This document shows, one piece after another, positions 39,605-48,809 of a DNA stretch of 64,000 bases. Numbering within the stretch: the stretch's first letter is position 1; each line of letters begins with the position of its first letter. Source of the stretch: Steroidobacter gossypii (lineage in GTDB: Bacteria; Pseudomonadota; Gammaproteobacteria; Steroidobacterales; Steroidobacteraceae); NCBI RefSeq assembly GCF_016801985.1, contig NZ_JAEVLS010000008.1:310001-374000 (forward strand), written 5' to 3'. Position numbers and translations under genes: made by a program. The notes below the pieces were generated by a model. It was not told the DNA's origin and did not search any database. It worked only from the letters and a program-made list of their open reading frames with translations.

Positions 39605-40684
39605 TTATCGGTTCGGTCGCGCCGGTCGTTTGTTGGCGCGAATGCGCACTTCGTCCGATGCAATCGCGGCGAGCGCGAGCAGCGTCTGTTCCTGGGCGGC
39701 CTCGAGCCGGTGAGGCTCGTAGTCCATCACGCAGATGGAGCCCAGCGCGAAGCCATCGGGATCGAACACGGGCGCGCCGGCATAGAAGCGAAAGTGCGGA
39801 GGACCGGCGACTGCGGGATTGGTCGAGAAAAGATTCGACGTGGACAGATCCGGCACCGAATACACGTGCTTCTGCAGGATCGTCTGATTGCACATTGCCC
39901 AGTCGCGCGGCGTCTCGGTGAGATCCAGGCCGACTCGCGATTTGAAGTGCTGGTGAGTGGCGGAGAGCAAAGTCATGAGCGACACGGGCATGTGCAGATG
40001 CTCGCTGGCGAGCCAGGTCAGACGATCGAAGGCCGGCTCGGCAGGAGTGCTCAGCAAGCCGGATCGTTGCAGGGCGGAGAGCCGCTCACGCTCGTTGGAT
40101 GCGATCGGAAAGCTCAACGAGCTCGAGGGTGCGAGCGGAACGTCCGGCGGCCCGGCGGCAGGTACGAACACTGCGCGGACCGCGTCGGCCACTTCATCGA
40201 GTGTCGCTACCAGCGGCCGGCCCCCCTGGCGATCCGTCGGGTCGGAGCTGTCCGCCACGGCGATGAATCGCGTCGTGCCCAGTTCCGGATGTGCCGTCAG
40301 CTGGCGCAGGAATTCGCGACGTTCGTCGCGAGCGTCATGCATGTCCACGATCACGGCTGCCGGTAATCGGGCGCCGATCGCATATGCCGCGATGTGAACA
40401 TCCGGCCAGCTTTCCACCAGACATTCGCTGACCGAGCCGAGCCGCGCATCGAACAGCGGCTTGCGTTCCGGCGAGGTCACCAGAATCGCGAGCGCCGACG
40501 CGAATTCCGGGGAGCGGGGGGTCTGCGTCATGTACGCAAGCACATCCTGGAGGTACACGCGGCGATGGCCGCCAGGCGTCTTCCATGATTTGAGCGGGCC
40601 GTTTTCGATCAACAACTGCGCCGTGCGCACCGAGACGCCCAGTAATTTCGCCGCCTCGGCGGTCGTGAGGACTTGTTGCTGCAT
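39605..40684 (-). CDS. Regulator with excisionase/MerR-type HTH and GAF domain
   Basis: The 359-residue protein has an N-terminal winged HTH of the excisionase/MerR type (about 3-50, LTTAEAAKLLGVSVRTAQLLIE then GGHRRV), a central region resembling a degenerate receiver (about 60-150), and a C-terminal GAF domain (about 205-350, with FRFYAGAPVF and GSICVMD). The GAF type is the one often paired with cyanobacteriochrome-like or kinase sensors, though no chromophore cysteine is evident. It diverges from the GMC oxidoreductase; the 145-bp AT-rich gap has tandem 9-bp repeats and a CRP site, so it probably regulates that gene. Confidence 0.82.
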   Translation of the reverse strand: MQQQVLTTAEAAKLLGVSVRTAQLLIENGPLKSWKTPGGHRRVYLQDVLAYMTQTPRSPEFASALAILVTSPERKPLFDARLGSVSECLVESWPDVHIAAYAIGARLPAAVIVDMHDARDERREFLRQLTAHPELGTTRFIAVADSSDPTDRQGGRPLVATLDEVADAVRAVFVPAAGPPDVPLAPSSSLSFPIASNERERLSALQRSGLLSTPAEPAFDRLTWLASEHLHMPVSLMTLLSATHQHFKSRVGLDLTETPRDWAMCNQTILQKHVYSVPDLSTSNLFSTNPAVAGPPHFRFYAGAPVFDPDGFALGSICVMDYEPHRLEAAQEQTLLALAAIASDEVRIRANKRPARPNR

Positions 40685-40760
40685 GGGGCCTATGTCGGGA
40701 CGGATTCCCGTTTATCAGGGGCAGAGTCTACTCCTGTCTCAAAAAATATACATAAACAGC

Positions 40761-40778
40761 AAATTTGATAAATTTGAT
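40761..40778. repeat. Tandem 9-bp direct repeat, candidate operator
   Basis: AAATTTGAT occurs twice in immediate succession within an AT-rich patch unlike the surrounding GC-rich DNA, between the divergent GAF-regulator and GMC genes. Direct repeats at one helical-turn spacing suit cooperative binding of an HTH regulator; the neighbouring MerR-type HTH protein is the obvious candidate. Confidence 0.5.
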
Positions 40779-40781
40779 ACC

Positions 40782-40797
40782 TGTGATAACGTTCACA
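40782..40797. promoter_or_regulatory. Consensus CRP-binding site upstream of the GMC gene
   Basis: TGTGATAACGTTCACA matches the CRP consensus TGTGA-N6-TCACA exactly. It lies 32 bp before the GMC start and 98 bp before the divergent regulator start, consistent with activation of the regulator or repression/activation of GMC, depending on which promoter is used. Confidence 0.65.
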
Positions 40798-40829
40798 TCG
40801 CTGCAGAGTGCAGCGGTCCGCAACAGGTT

Positions 40830-42422
40830 ATGTCTCCCATGTCGAACTCGTCCCCCGAAACTCCTTGCTTCCGAGGCGCCCCGGTGTCGGGCCGATACGA
40901 CTTCGTTGTCTGTGGCGCAGGGTCGGCGGGGTGCGCAGTGGCAGCGCGCCTTGCCGAAAGTCCAAGCGTCAGCGTCCTGCTGATCGAAGCCGGCGGCAGC
41001 GATGAGCTCCCCGAGGTGCTCACGCCGGGGCAGTGGCCGCTCAATCTGGGCTCGGATCGCGACTGGGCATTCGTCGCGGAGCCAAATCCGCATCTCAACA
41101 ATCGTGCTATCCCGCTCAACATGGGCAAGGTGCTGGGAGGCGGCTCCAGCATCAACGTGATGGTGTGGGCGCGCGGCCACCGGAACGATTGGGAACATTT
41201 CGCCGAAGAGGCTGGCGACGACGCCTGGGGGTACCGTTCGGTGCTCGAAATCTATAAGCGCATCGAAGATTGGCGCGGCGCTCCCGACCCTGTTCGACGC
41301 GGCAGCGGCGGGCCGGTTCACGTGGATACCGTCCGCGACCCGCAGCCGGTTGCGGTTGCGATGGTCGAAGCCGCGAAGTCGCTCGACATTCCTGCCTTCG
41401 ATACTCCGAACGGAGTCATGATGGAAGGCCGGGGCGGCGCGGCTTTGAACGATCTGATCGTTCGGGAAGGCCGGCGCTCCTCGATGTTCCGCTCCTATGT
41501 GCTGCCTAAACTCGGCCAGCCCAATCTCACTGTGATGACGCACGCGCAGGTGAGCCGATTGATCTTCAACGGCACCACCGTGATCGGTGTGGAAGTGGTA
41601 CGAGATTCCCAGCGCGAGCTGATCATGGCGGATCGCGAGGTGATACTTTCGCTGGGCGCCATCAATACTCCGAAGGTGCTCATGCAATCGGGCATCGGCC
41701 CGGAGACGGAGTTGCGCCCGCACGGCATTGGCGTGGTTCAGCATCTGCCGGGCGTGGGACGCAATCACCAGGATCACGTCTCCTTCGGTTGTCTGTTCGA
41801 ATCTCACGAGCCGCTCGGCGTCGGCCATGGCGGCTCCGAAGCGACGCTCTACTGGAAGACCGATCCGAGCTTGAAGCTGCCCGATCTGTTTCATTGCCAG
41901 CTCGAGTTTCCGGTTGCCACGCCCGAGACGGCGGCGCGCGGCGTGCCTCAGAATGGCTGGATGGTGTTCGCGGGGCTGTCACATCCGAAGAGCCGCGGCT
42001 CCTTGCATCTTTCCGGTCCCGACGTGCTCGATCCGATCCGCATCGAAGCCAACACGTTGTCGCATCCGGACGATCTGCGAGCTGCCGTGGCTACGATCGA
42101 GTTGGGAAGGGAGATGGCCAACGCACAGTCGTTCAAATCTCTGCTCAAGCGCGAAGCCATGCCCGGCAAGCTCGCGCCGGCGGAGCTGGAAGTCTATCTG
42201 CGCGACTCGGCAGTCACGTACTGGCACCAGTCCTGCACTGCCAAGATGGGGCGCGACTCGATGTCGGTGGTGGACTGTCAATTGAAGGTCTATGGCATCG
42301 ACCGGTTGCGCATTGCCGATTCCTCGATCATGCCGAACGTCACCAGCGGCAACACGATGGCGCCCTGCGTGGTCATCGGCGAGCGGGCCGCGGAAATGAT
42401 CAAGTCGGCGCACAGAATCTAG
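40830..42422 (+). CDS. GMC-family FAD oxidoreductase (choline dehydrogenase-like)
   Basis: The 530-residue enzyme has the N-terminal FAD motif CGAGSAGC, the GMC signature GKVLGGGSSINVMVW, and the active-site histidine in WHQSCTAKMG with the C-terminal FAD segment NVTSGNTMAP. It oxidises an alcohol (choline, polyethylene glycol or another primary alcohol) to the aldehyde. An in-frame ATG at 40839 is a second possible start. It is divergent from the MerR-GAF regulator, whose operator-like repeats sit in the gap. Confidence 0.9.
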   Translation: MSPMSNSSPETPCFRGAPVSGRYDFVVCGAGSAGCAVAARLAESPSVSVLLIEAGGSDELPEVLTPGQWPLNLGSDRDWAFVAEPNPHLNNRAIPLNMGKVLGGGSSINVMVWARGHRNDWEHFAEEAGDDAWGYRSVLEIYKRIEDWRGAPDPVRRGSGGPVHVDTVRDPQPVAVAMVEAAKSLDIPAFDTPNGVMMEGRGGAALNDLIVREGRRSSMFRSYVLPKLGQPNLTVMTHAQVSRLIFNGTTVIGVEVVRDSQRELIMADREVILSLGAINTPKVLMQSGIGPETELRPHGIGVVQHLPGVGRNHQDHVSFGCLFESHEPLGVGHGGSEATLYWKTDPSLKLPDLFHCQLEFPVATPETAARGVPQNGWMVFAGLSHPKSRGSLHLSGPDVLDPIRIEANTLSHPDDLRAAVATIELGREMANAQSFKSLLKREAMPGKLAPAELEVYLRDSAVTYWHQSCTAKMGRDSMSVVDCQLKVYGIDRLRIADSSIMPNVTSGNTMAPCVVIGERAAEMIKSAHRI

Positions 42423-42496
42423 GAAACCAGTGCGTGCGCCGCCTTCGCGGCGCATGTCATCGCGCAAAGAACCGGACTCGTGAGACCCGACGAACC

Positions 42497-44053
42497 ATGC
42501 ACCTTCACGAAGCGCACAAGATGGTTGGAGAGGACGTCATTGCATTCGGCGCGTTTGAGCTGAACCGGACCCGGCGCATCCTTTCGAAGGAGGGTGTTCC
42601 GATCGCCGTGCGCAGCCGGGCGATGGGCATTCTGCTGGCGTTGACCGAAACAGCGGGCAGCGTCGTGAGCAATCGCGAATTGCTCCGGCGCGTATGGCCG
42701 AACATGGTCGTGGAGAACGGAACGGTCCGAGTCCATGTGTCGCAGTTGCGCAGCGTGCTGCGTAAAGCGGACCCCGGCAACGAATATCTGCACAACGTTA
42801 CCGGCCACGGCTATCGATTTGCGGCGCCGGTCATTCGTCCACGTCGTCCCCCCGACGCGGCGGTCATTCATCTGTTCGGTCCGCGCAAACCGTCGCTGCG
42901 GCAGCCCGTACGGAAGAACAACGTACCGATGCTCATGACATCGTTCGTGGGCGGGGAGCGGGCCATCGGTTCGCTCGTCAGACGCATGGCAAGCAAACGT
43001 TTCGTCACGGTGACCGGGCCCGGCGGCATAGGCAAGACCACGGCGGCGATCCGGGCTGCCGGGGCGCTCGCCGCAGCCCATGCGGACGGAGTGTGTTTTC
43101 TGGATCTCGCCGCAATCGAACGTCCGGAAGAGATCTGGCGACTGTTTGCCGAGACGGCTGGCATATCGACGACAGCGCCTGATCCGAAGCCGGAGATCCT
43201 GAGGTGTCTGTCGGGACAGTCACTATTGCTCGTGCTGGACAATTGCGAACACGTAATCGAGAGTGCCACGCGCCTCGCTGAAAGCGTGCTGCGCATGTGT
43301 GCGCAGGTGAAGATACTTGCCACCAGTCGCGAAGCGTTGCGCGCCAGCGGAGAAGCGATCCACGAGGTCGCGCCGCTGGAACTCCCGCCGGCGCTCGATC
43401 GGACGTCCTGCGAAACACTGTCGAGCTATCCCGCGATCCAATTGTTCGTGGAGCGGGCTGGCGCTGACTTCGACGAGCAGGAGCTGTCATTGATCGCGCA
43501 GACGTGCCGGCGACTTGCAGGCAATCCGCTTGCGATCGAGATCGCGGCGGCTCAGTGCCGATGGCTGGGCTTGAAGGCGCTCGCAGTCGGGCTGGACGAC
43601 CAAATGTATCTTTCGCTGGAAGGACGTCGGACGGCACAGTTGCGGCACCGGACATTACGCGCCAGTTTCGATTGGAGCTACGACTTGTTGTCGGCGCAGG
43701 AGCAGGCGGTCTTCCGGCGCGTGTCGGTACTGGAGACCTGCTTCAGTGCGGATCACGCCGCCGCGGTCATTGCGGATGAGAGATTGCCGCGCTGGCTGGT
43801 GCTGAAATGTCTCGTCAACCTTGCTCGGAAATCGCTGCTCGTCTCCGACACCTCGCGTCAAGATGTCGTGTATGGAATGCACGAACTGGTGCGCGCCCAT
43901 GCTCGCGCGAAGCTGCATGAATGCCAGGACGTCTCGTTCATCGATCCTCGCCCATCGAACATGCGGAGCGAACTGAAAGCTGATCGGGCGCACGCGCACG
44001 CCCGGTTGTCGCTGTCGGCGTCCGCAGGCGCAGGTCGACTATGCGGCTCTTAA
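42497..44053 (+). CDS. Winged-helix/NB-ARC-like ATPase regulator, C-terminally short copy
   Basis: The 518-residue protein begins with an OmpR/PhoB winged HTH (about 12-112, AMGILLALTETAGSVVSNRELL, GHGYRFAAP) followed by an NTPase domain with Walker A GPGGIGKTT and Walker B-like LLLVLDNCEH. Regulators of this type usually continue with a TPR-like sensor half, as does the tandem neighbour at 44298 (940 residues). Here the homology stops near MHELVRAHARAKL, followed by about 40 unmatched residues, so the sensor half is lost. It may work as a constitutive regulator or be decaying. Confidence 0.82.
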   Translation: MHLHEAHKMVGEDVIAFGAFELNRTRRILSKEGVPIAVRSRAMGILLALTETAGSVVSNRELLRRVWPNMVVENGTVRVHVSQLRSVLRKADPGNEYLHNVTGHGYRFAAPVIRPRRPPDAAVIHLFGPRKPSLRQPVRKNNVPMLMTSFVGGERAIGSLVRRMASKRFVTVTGPGGIGKTTAAIRAAGALAAAHADGVCFLDLAAIERPEEIWRLFAETAGISTTAPDPKPEILRCLSGQSLLLVLDNCEHVIESATRLAESVLRMCAQVKILATSREALRASGEAIHEVAPLELPPALDRTSCETLSSYPAIQLFVERAGADFDEQELSLIAQTCRRLAGNPLAIEIAAAQCRWLGLKALAVGLDDQMYLSLEGRRTAQLRHRTLRASFDWSYDLLSAQEQAVFRRVSVLETCFSADHAAAVIADERLPRWLVLKCLVNLARKSLLVSDTSRQDVVYGMHELVRAHARAKLHECQDVSFIDPRPSNMRSELKADRAHAHARLSLSASAGAGRLCGS

Positions 44054-44297
44054 CACCTGTTTTCCGCCGTCCAGGCAATCATGCCCGTGTGTCAGGGGGA
44101 CTAAGTCACCCTCGACTGGATCTGACTCATGCCTCGATCTGTGCCCCCGACCCGCCGGACAGGTTCTCATCGTACGAGTCGTGGCTGAAACTCTCTAATT
44201 CCGCGCTGACTCGCTGGCAGCCCCTTCCGGAGTTCGCGTCGCCGTCCGATCCGGTGAGCTGACCGATTCGTGGCAAGTTCTGATACGCCCATCGACC

Positions 44298-47120
44298 ATG
44301 ACAAACGGCTGGAACTCGGCGTCGCACCAGACGGGCGACGACATCATCGTCTTTGGACCTTTCGAGTTGAACCGCACCCGGTATGAGCTGCTGAAGAACG
44401 GTGCACCCGTTACTCTAGGCAGCCGCGCCACAGCCATCCTGATCGCACTGACGCGCAGCGCCGGCGAAATCGTCAGCAACCGCGAGCTGCTTCGTGAGGT
44501 GTGGCAAAACACCGTTGTCGAAGAAGGCACGGTCAGGGTGCACGTCGCACTGTTGCGAAAGGTGCTGCGCGACGCCGATCCCGGCAATGAGTACGTGCAG
44601 AACGTGACCGGCCGCGGCTATCGTTTCGTCGTGCCCGTCAGGCACCGCCCCGAGCTCGCCGGCAAGAGCTCGGGTTCGCGGACTTCCATAGCGAAGCTGC
44701 CCGTGAGGACGGCGCAGCGAAGAAACAATCTTCCGCAGCGGCCGAAGTCCATCATCGGCCGTGATCAGGTTGTTCGTGCGCTCGCCGACAGAGTATCGAT
44801 ACAACGGCTGGTGACGATCGTGGGGCCGGGCGGAGGAGGCAAAACCACCGTTGCTGTCGGCGTGGCCCACGCCTTGGCGGAGAGATCTCCGAATGGCGTG
44901 TGTTTCGTGGAGCTTGCCTCGATCACCGAAGCGCGGCTCGTGGCGAATGCTCTGGCCTCCGCCCTCGGTCTCTCCCCCTTGGCGCTCGATCCGCTGCCGG
45001 ATGTGCTCGCCTTTCTGTCGAATCAGTCGCTGCTGCTCATCCTGGACAACTGCGAACACGTGATCGACGCCACGGCGCAACTGGCCGAACGCCTGCTGCA
45101 AAGTGCATCGGCGGTTCATATTCTCGCTACCAGCCGGGAACCGCTGCGAGCAGCGGGCGAATCGGTTTTCGAGCTCGCTCCGCTGGAGCTGCCTTCGGAA
45201 CACGCTCCGCAGACCCGCGAAAACCTCCTGGAGTGTCCGGCCATCCAGTTGTTCGTCGAGCGAGCCGAAGCCTATATGGAAGACCAGTTCGCCGCTGACG
45301 ATCTGCGTCAGGTCGCGGATATTTGCCGGCGCCTGGAAGGCAATCCGCTGGCCATCGAGATAACCGCGGCCCACGTGCGCTTGCTGGGGCTGCAAATGCT
45401 CTCGGCCACCCTGGACGATCATTTGTTTCTTTCGATCGACGGGCGCCGCACCGCCGAAGTCAGACACCAGTCGTTGCGTTCGACATTCGACTGGAGCTAT
45501 GGATTGCTCACGCCGGCGGAGCAGGCGACGTTTCGCCGCTTGTCCGTGTTCATCGGCCGCTTCGATCTGGATTGCGCCACCGCAGTGGTCGCTGACGGCG
45601 ACCTCACGGCGATCGCCGTTTTCGAAAGCCTGGTGAGCCTGGCCAGAAAATCCCTGGTGTCCGCCGATACGAGGGGCGGGATCGTGTCGTATCGACTGTT
45701 GGACCTGCCTCGGGCCTACGCGCGCGAGAAGTTGCTGGGCTCCGGCGAGCAGGAGATCGTTCGGCACCGGCACGCACGGATGTGGTGCTCGGTCGGCGCG
45801 ATGCAGATCCAGGCGCATGTCCGCCAGAGTGCGCAATGGATGGACGTGTTCGGCGAGCGCATCGACGATTTGCGTTCGGCGACGCGGTGGAGCTTCTCCG
45901 CTTCATCCGGCAGTTCGCTCGCGACCAAACTCACGCTCACCTCGTTGTGGTTCGAATTCGTGCTCGCTGCCGAGTCGTCAGGAGAGCCGGCGTGGGTCGA
46001 GCTTTATGAATACATCCTGCGCGGCGCCGAGGGAGCGCTGTTGTCCGGTCTGGAGGATATCCTCGAGAGCTCGCGCCGCCGGGACGAGACGCCCGTGCTC
46101 GAGCTGACGGTGCTGCAACAGATCGAGCGCGGCCGCTCCGAATCGAAGACCGCGTTGTGGAGTCTTTGGTTCGAGCGCGTGATCAAACGTGACTATCGGA
46201 TCGCCATCAACCTTGCCAATGCCGCCCGCGAGTGCGGCTCGAACGCCAGCGCCCACAGGGCCGCGCTGGTGGATCGAATGCTCGCCGTCGCTTATCACTA
46301 TGCAGGCGACCAGGTGCTGGCTTGCCGGCATGCGCAGTGGGCGCTGGATGCCGAAGAGCCGAGGCTGACCACGGCCCCCGTGGACGCACTGCTGCGATGT
46401 CACACTCGGAGTGTCCTCGCGCGTGCTCTGTGGCTCCGAGGCTTCCCGAATCTGGCGCTCGAAACTGCGCTTCTCAGCGTTGCCGAAGCGCAGCGCTCCG
46501 ATAGCCCCCGCTTGCTGTGCACGACACTGGTGGTTGCGATCACAGTGGCGATGTGGTGCGGCAACTCCGTCGCTGCCGAGCAGTCGCTGCGGCGCTTGCA
46601 CGAGCAGTCGACCGCCCATTCACTCGAATATCACCAGCTGTGGGCGGAGTGCCTGCGCACGATCACGGCGACCCCGCCGGGGTTGCAGGAGATCGAGCCA
46701 TTGCAGTTGTCCATGGATCCGCTGACGAGCTCCCAATATCTGGATCTGCTGGGCTCGCTCCGAGAAGAGTTGGTGAGCGCGGACGCGATGGTGCGAGCCG
46801 AGGCCGGCCGTAGCGGCTGGTGCACAGCCGAGATCCTGAGAGTGAAAGCGGAGCGGCTCGTCAGAGACAACGGCCACGACGTCAATTCTTGCGCCGAAGT
46901 CCTGTTGCACCGGGCTTTGGAAACCGCGCGTCGTCAGGGCGCGCGGGCCTGGGAATTGCGAACCGCAATGAGCCTGGCGCGACTCTGGAAGGAACAAGGA
47001 CAGACTTCTCAGGCGCGCGCCCTCGTGAGCGACGTTTACGCCCGGTTTACCGAAGGGTTCGAGACCGCCGATCTGAAAGCTGCGCGCGACTTGATCCAGC
47101 AGCTGACGCCCGAGGATTGA
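44298..47120 (+). CDS. Winged-helix/NB-ARC-like ATPase regulator with TPR-like C-terminus
   Basis: The 940-residue protein has an OmpR/PhoB winged HTH (about 15-115), an NTPase domain with Walker A GPGGGGKTT and Walker B LLLILDNCEH (about 160-420), and a long helical TPR-like half (about 480-930). It resembles STAND-type regulators in which ATP and an inducer drive oligomerisation. It is the full-length tandem partner of the gene at 42497. The stop is followed after one base by the start of the membrane protein at 47122, so the two are likely co-translated. The 244-bp gap upstream shows no gene. Confidence 0.88.
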   Translation: MTNGWNSASHQTGDDIIVFGPFELNRTRYELLKNGAPVTLGSRATAILIALTRSAGEIVSNRELLREVWQNTVVEEGTVRVHVALLRKVLRDADPGNEYVQNVTGRGYRFVVPVRHRPELAGKSSGSRTSIAKLPVRTAQRRNNLPQRPKSIIGRDQVVRALADRVSIQRLVTIVGPGGGGKTTVAVGVAHALAERSPNGVCFVELASITEARLVANALASALGLSPLALDPLPDVLAFLSNQSLLLILDNCEHVIDATAQLAERLLQSASAVHILATSREPLRAAGESVFELAPLELPSEHAPQTRENLLECPAIQLFVERAEAYMEDQFAADDLRQVADICRRLEGNPLAIEITAAHVRLLGLQMLSATLDDHLFLSIDGRRTAEVRHQSLRSTFDWSYGLLTPAEQATFRRLSVFIGRFDLDCATAVVADGDLTAIAVFESLVSLARKSLVSADTRGGIVSYRLLDLPRAYAREKLLGSGEQEIVRHRHARMWCSVGAMQIQAHVRQSAQWMDVFGERIDDLRSATRWSFSASSGSSLATKLTLTSLWFEFVLAAESSGEPAWVELYEYILRGAEGALLSGLEDILESSRRRDETPVLELTVLQQIERGRSESKTALWSLWFERVIKRDYRIAINLANAARECGSNASAHRAALVDRMLAVAYHYAGDQVLACRHAQWALDAEEPRLTTAPVDALLRCHTRSVLARALWLRGFPNLALETALLSVAEAQRSDSPRLLCTTLVVAITVAMWCGNSVAAEQSLRRLHEQSTAHSLEYHQLWAECLRTITATPPGLQEIEPLQLSMDPLTSSQYLDLLGSLREELVSADAMVRAEAGRSGWCTAEILRVKAERLVRDNGHDVNSCAEVLLHRALETARRQGARAWELRTAMSLARLWKEQGQTSQARALVSDVYARFTEGFETADLKAARDLIQQLTPED

Positions 47121-47121
47121 A

Positions 47122-47571
47122 ATGACTATGACTGCATACGAAGTGTTGGACCATATCGCGGACTCCGTGAATCCGACCCTGGGATTGCTGGCGATCGCGC
47201 TTCCTTGGTTGAGAGCCTACCGGTCGCTGCGGCCGCCGCCCTGGGTCCGCGTTGCCGGTGCGGTGTTATGTGTGGGGGCGGCTTACCTCGGCCAGGCAAT
47301 CGACAGGCTGACCGGTGCATGGCCGGCATTCTCGCTCGACTATAGTGGGCATTCGGCAGTGTGCGTCGCTCTGTTGGTGTCGCTGGGACATCTCAGTCGG
47401 CGGTGGACAGTGGCGAGCATCGCCATCGGCGCCGCTTATGCGCTGTTGATGATGTATCAGGGCTATCACACGCTCGCCGACATCGTCACGACCGCCACAC
47501 CCGTCGGGCTCGCAAGCGCAGCGGTGTGGCGAGCGATCACGATGCGCTCGCGCGTGAGCGCCGATCACTAA
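47122..47571 (+). CDS. Small membrane protein with partial PAP2-like motifs
   Basis: The 149-residue protein has about four membrane helices. It carries SGH (DYSGHSAV) and a H-x3-D motif (GYHTLADIV), which match the second and third PAP2 phosphatase motifs, but the first motif (K-x6-RP) is missing and the length is short. It could be a minimal lipid phosphatase-like protein or a non-catalytic relative. ATG 47122 follows CGAGGA within the regulator's stop region, implying coupling to it. Its stop is 22 bp from the convergent ankyrin-like gene. Confidence 0.6.
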   Translation: MTMTAYEVLDHIADSVNPTLGLLAIALPWLRAYRSLRPPPWVRVAGAVLCVGAAYLGQAIDRLTGAWPAFSLDYSGHSAVCVALLVSLGHLSRRWTVASIAIGAAYALLMMYQGYHTLADIVTTATPVGLASAAVWRAITMRSRVSADH

Positions 47572-47593
47572 GGCTGCGCCCCCGACGGGTTGT

Positions 47594-48376
47594 TCATGGA
47601 CCCCGTTTCAATTTCTTGCGCTCCGGCTGTTCGTCGGACGACGGACTCGAGTTCCGGGTCCTCGGGTGGGCTGCGCGTTGCTGAGGCGAAGGCGGCGGGG
47701 AGTGTGACGTGCGCTCGAGGGCGCGCTCGAGCTCCTCTTGCGAACCGGAATTTCGACGGAGCGTTCTCGAGTCGTTTCCTTTGCCGTCGCCGCCAAACAC
47801 GGCGCGCCGGATCTCCTGCTCCGGAATGCCGATATCTTTGAGCGTTTCGCAGAGCTTGTCGCAGGCGCCCGCAATGCCCAACTGGATCGCGAGCTGGTGA
47901 GGGGCAAGGCCGGTCTCGCGGTCCTTCGCGACCAGCAATTGCACCTGCTCCTCGATGCCGATGCCGGCCCGCTGCGCCGCATTGCTCAATGCGTCGTAAC
48001 AGCCCAATCGTTTGTTTGCTATCGCTCGCCACAGGGCAGGCCGCCCCCGGCCATCGCGTGCATCGAGCACTCTCATGCGCTCTTCCATGGGCAAGTCGAG
48101 CTGCACGAGCGCAGTGGCGAAGGCACCATACATTTCGAAGTGCCCTTGGGTTGCGGCCAGGTGCAGCGCCGGTGTATCTGCGGCTTCCCGCAGCACGTCA
48201 TCCAGCAGCGTGGGCTTGTCCTCGCTCTCCGGGGTGCTCGCTCGCAGCTCATCGTCATCGTCATCGGACGTGGCCGCAAACGACTCGCCTTGCAGCAGGC
48301 TCACCAGATCCTCCGTCCGTCGTGGAGGCACATCCAGAGAGGGCGTCGCCGATGATGCCGCTCGCACGATAGTCAT
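47594..48376 (-). CDS. Ankyrin-like protein with basic nuclear-localisation-like tail, possible secreted effector
   Basis: The product (about 260 residues) starts at ATG 48376 (MTIVRAA); earlier ATGs at 48466 and 48481 lie inside the trbB remnant in another frame. It has an acidic low-complexity patch (DDDDDE), two or three degenerate ankyrin-like repeats (PALHLAATQGHFEMYGAF; GRPALWRAIANKRLGCYDAL; GLAPHQLAIQLGIAGACDKL) and a Ser/Pro/Arg-rich C-terminus ending PERKKLKRGP, a nuclear-localisation-like basic cluster. These are traits of secreted effectors that act in eukaryotes, though no type III or IV machinery is in the window. The extreme N-terminus is encoded in trbB-derived DNA. It could also be a bacterial protein of unknown role. 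Confidence 0.55.
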   Translation of the reverse strand: MTIVRAASSATPSLDVPPRRTEDLVSLLQGESFAATSDDDDDELRASTPESEDKPTLLDDVLREAADTPALHLAATQGHFEMYGAFATALVQLDLPMEERMRVLDARDGRGRPALWRAIANKRLGCYDALSNAAQRAGIGIEEQVQLLVAKDRETGLAPHQLAIQLGIAGACDKLCETLKDIGIPEQEIRRAVFGGDGKGNDSRTLRRNSGSQEELERALERTSHSPPPSPQQRAAHPRTRNSSPSSDEQPERKKLKRGP

Positions 48377-48746
48377 CGAGCGTGTACACACTGGCCGCGC
48401 GTTTGCGGATACTGAAGCAGGGGCGGCGCACGATCGGCGGCAGCAGCCCCTCGAGGCGTGAGCCATCGAGTGGAAATTCACCTTCGAGGATCGGATTGTC
48501 CCGCGTTACCGTCGTGTGCAGCATGCTGGCGCAAGTCGTCAGAATGCTTTCCGCGGCGCCCGATTCGATGGTCTGACCGTTGAACTGCATGCCTTTTCCT
48601 GCGACATCGACCCACAGCTTGCCGTCCGGATTGAGCAGCACCTCGATGACCGCGGGATCGCGCAGTGCGGCCATCATGGCCGCGCCGCATTCGCGCTCCA
48701 GCTTCTCTTCGAGGCGCTGCCTCAGAATTTGTTTTTGACTGTTCAA
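48341..48746 (-). pseudogene. trbB: N-terminal fragment of conjugal transfer ATPase TrbB
   Basis: About 135 residues align with the N-terminal domain of TrbB-type secretion ATPases: LRDPAVIEVLLNPDGKLWVD, TTVTRDNPILEGEFPLDGSR, IRKRAASVYTLDDYRASGI. Homology ends abruptly near 48341, before the Walker A region, and the frame then runs on in unrelated sequence until a stop at 48261, inside the ankyrin-like gene. It cannot be a working transfer ATPase. It marks a former conjugative plasmid or integrative element, broken at that point. Confidence 0.8.
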
Positions 48747-48809
48747 GGGAATTGCTCATCGAGGGCAAGCAGCGACTGCGCCCGTCATCGGCGCCCCGTT
48801 TCGTTCCGG

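Noticed and set aside
48377-48481. Longer N-terminus for the ankyrin-like gene
   Set aside because: The extra residues lie in DNA that encodes TrbB in another frame, so they cannot be an old part of the ankyrin-like protein.
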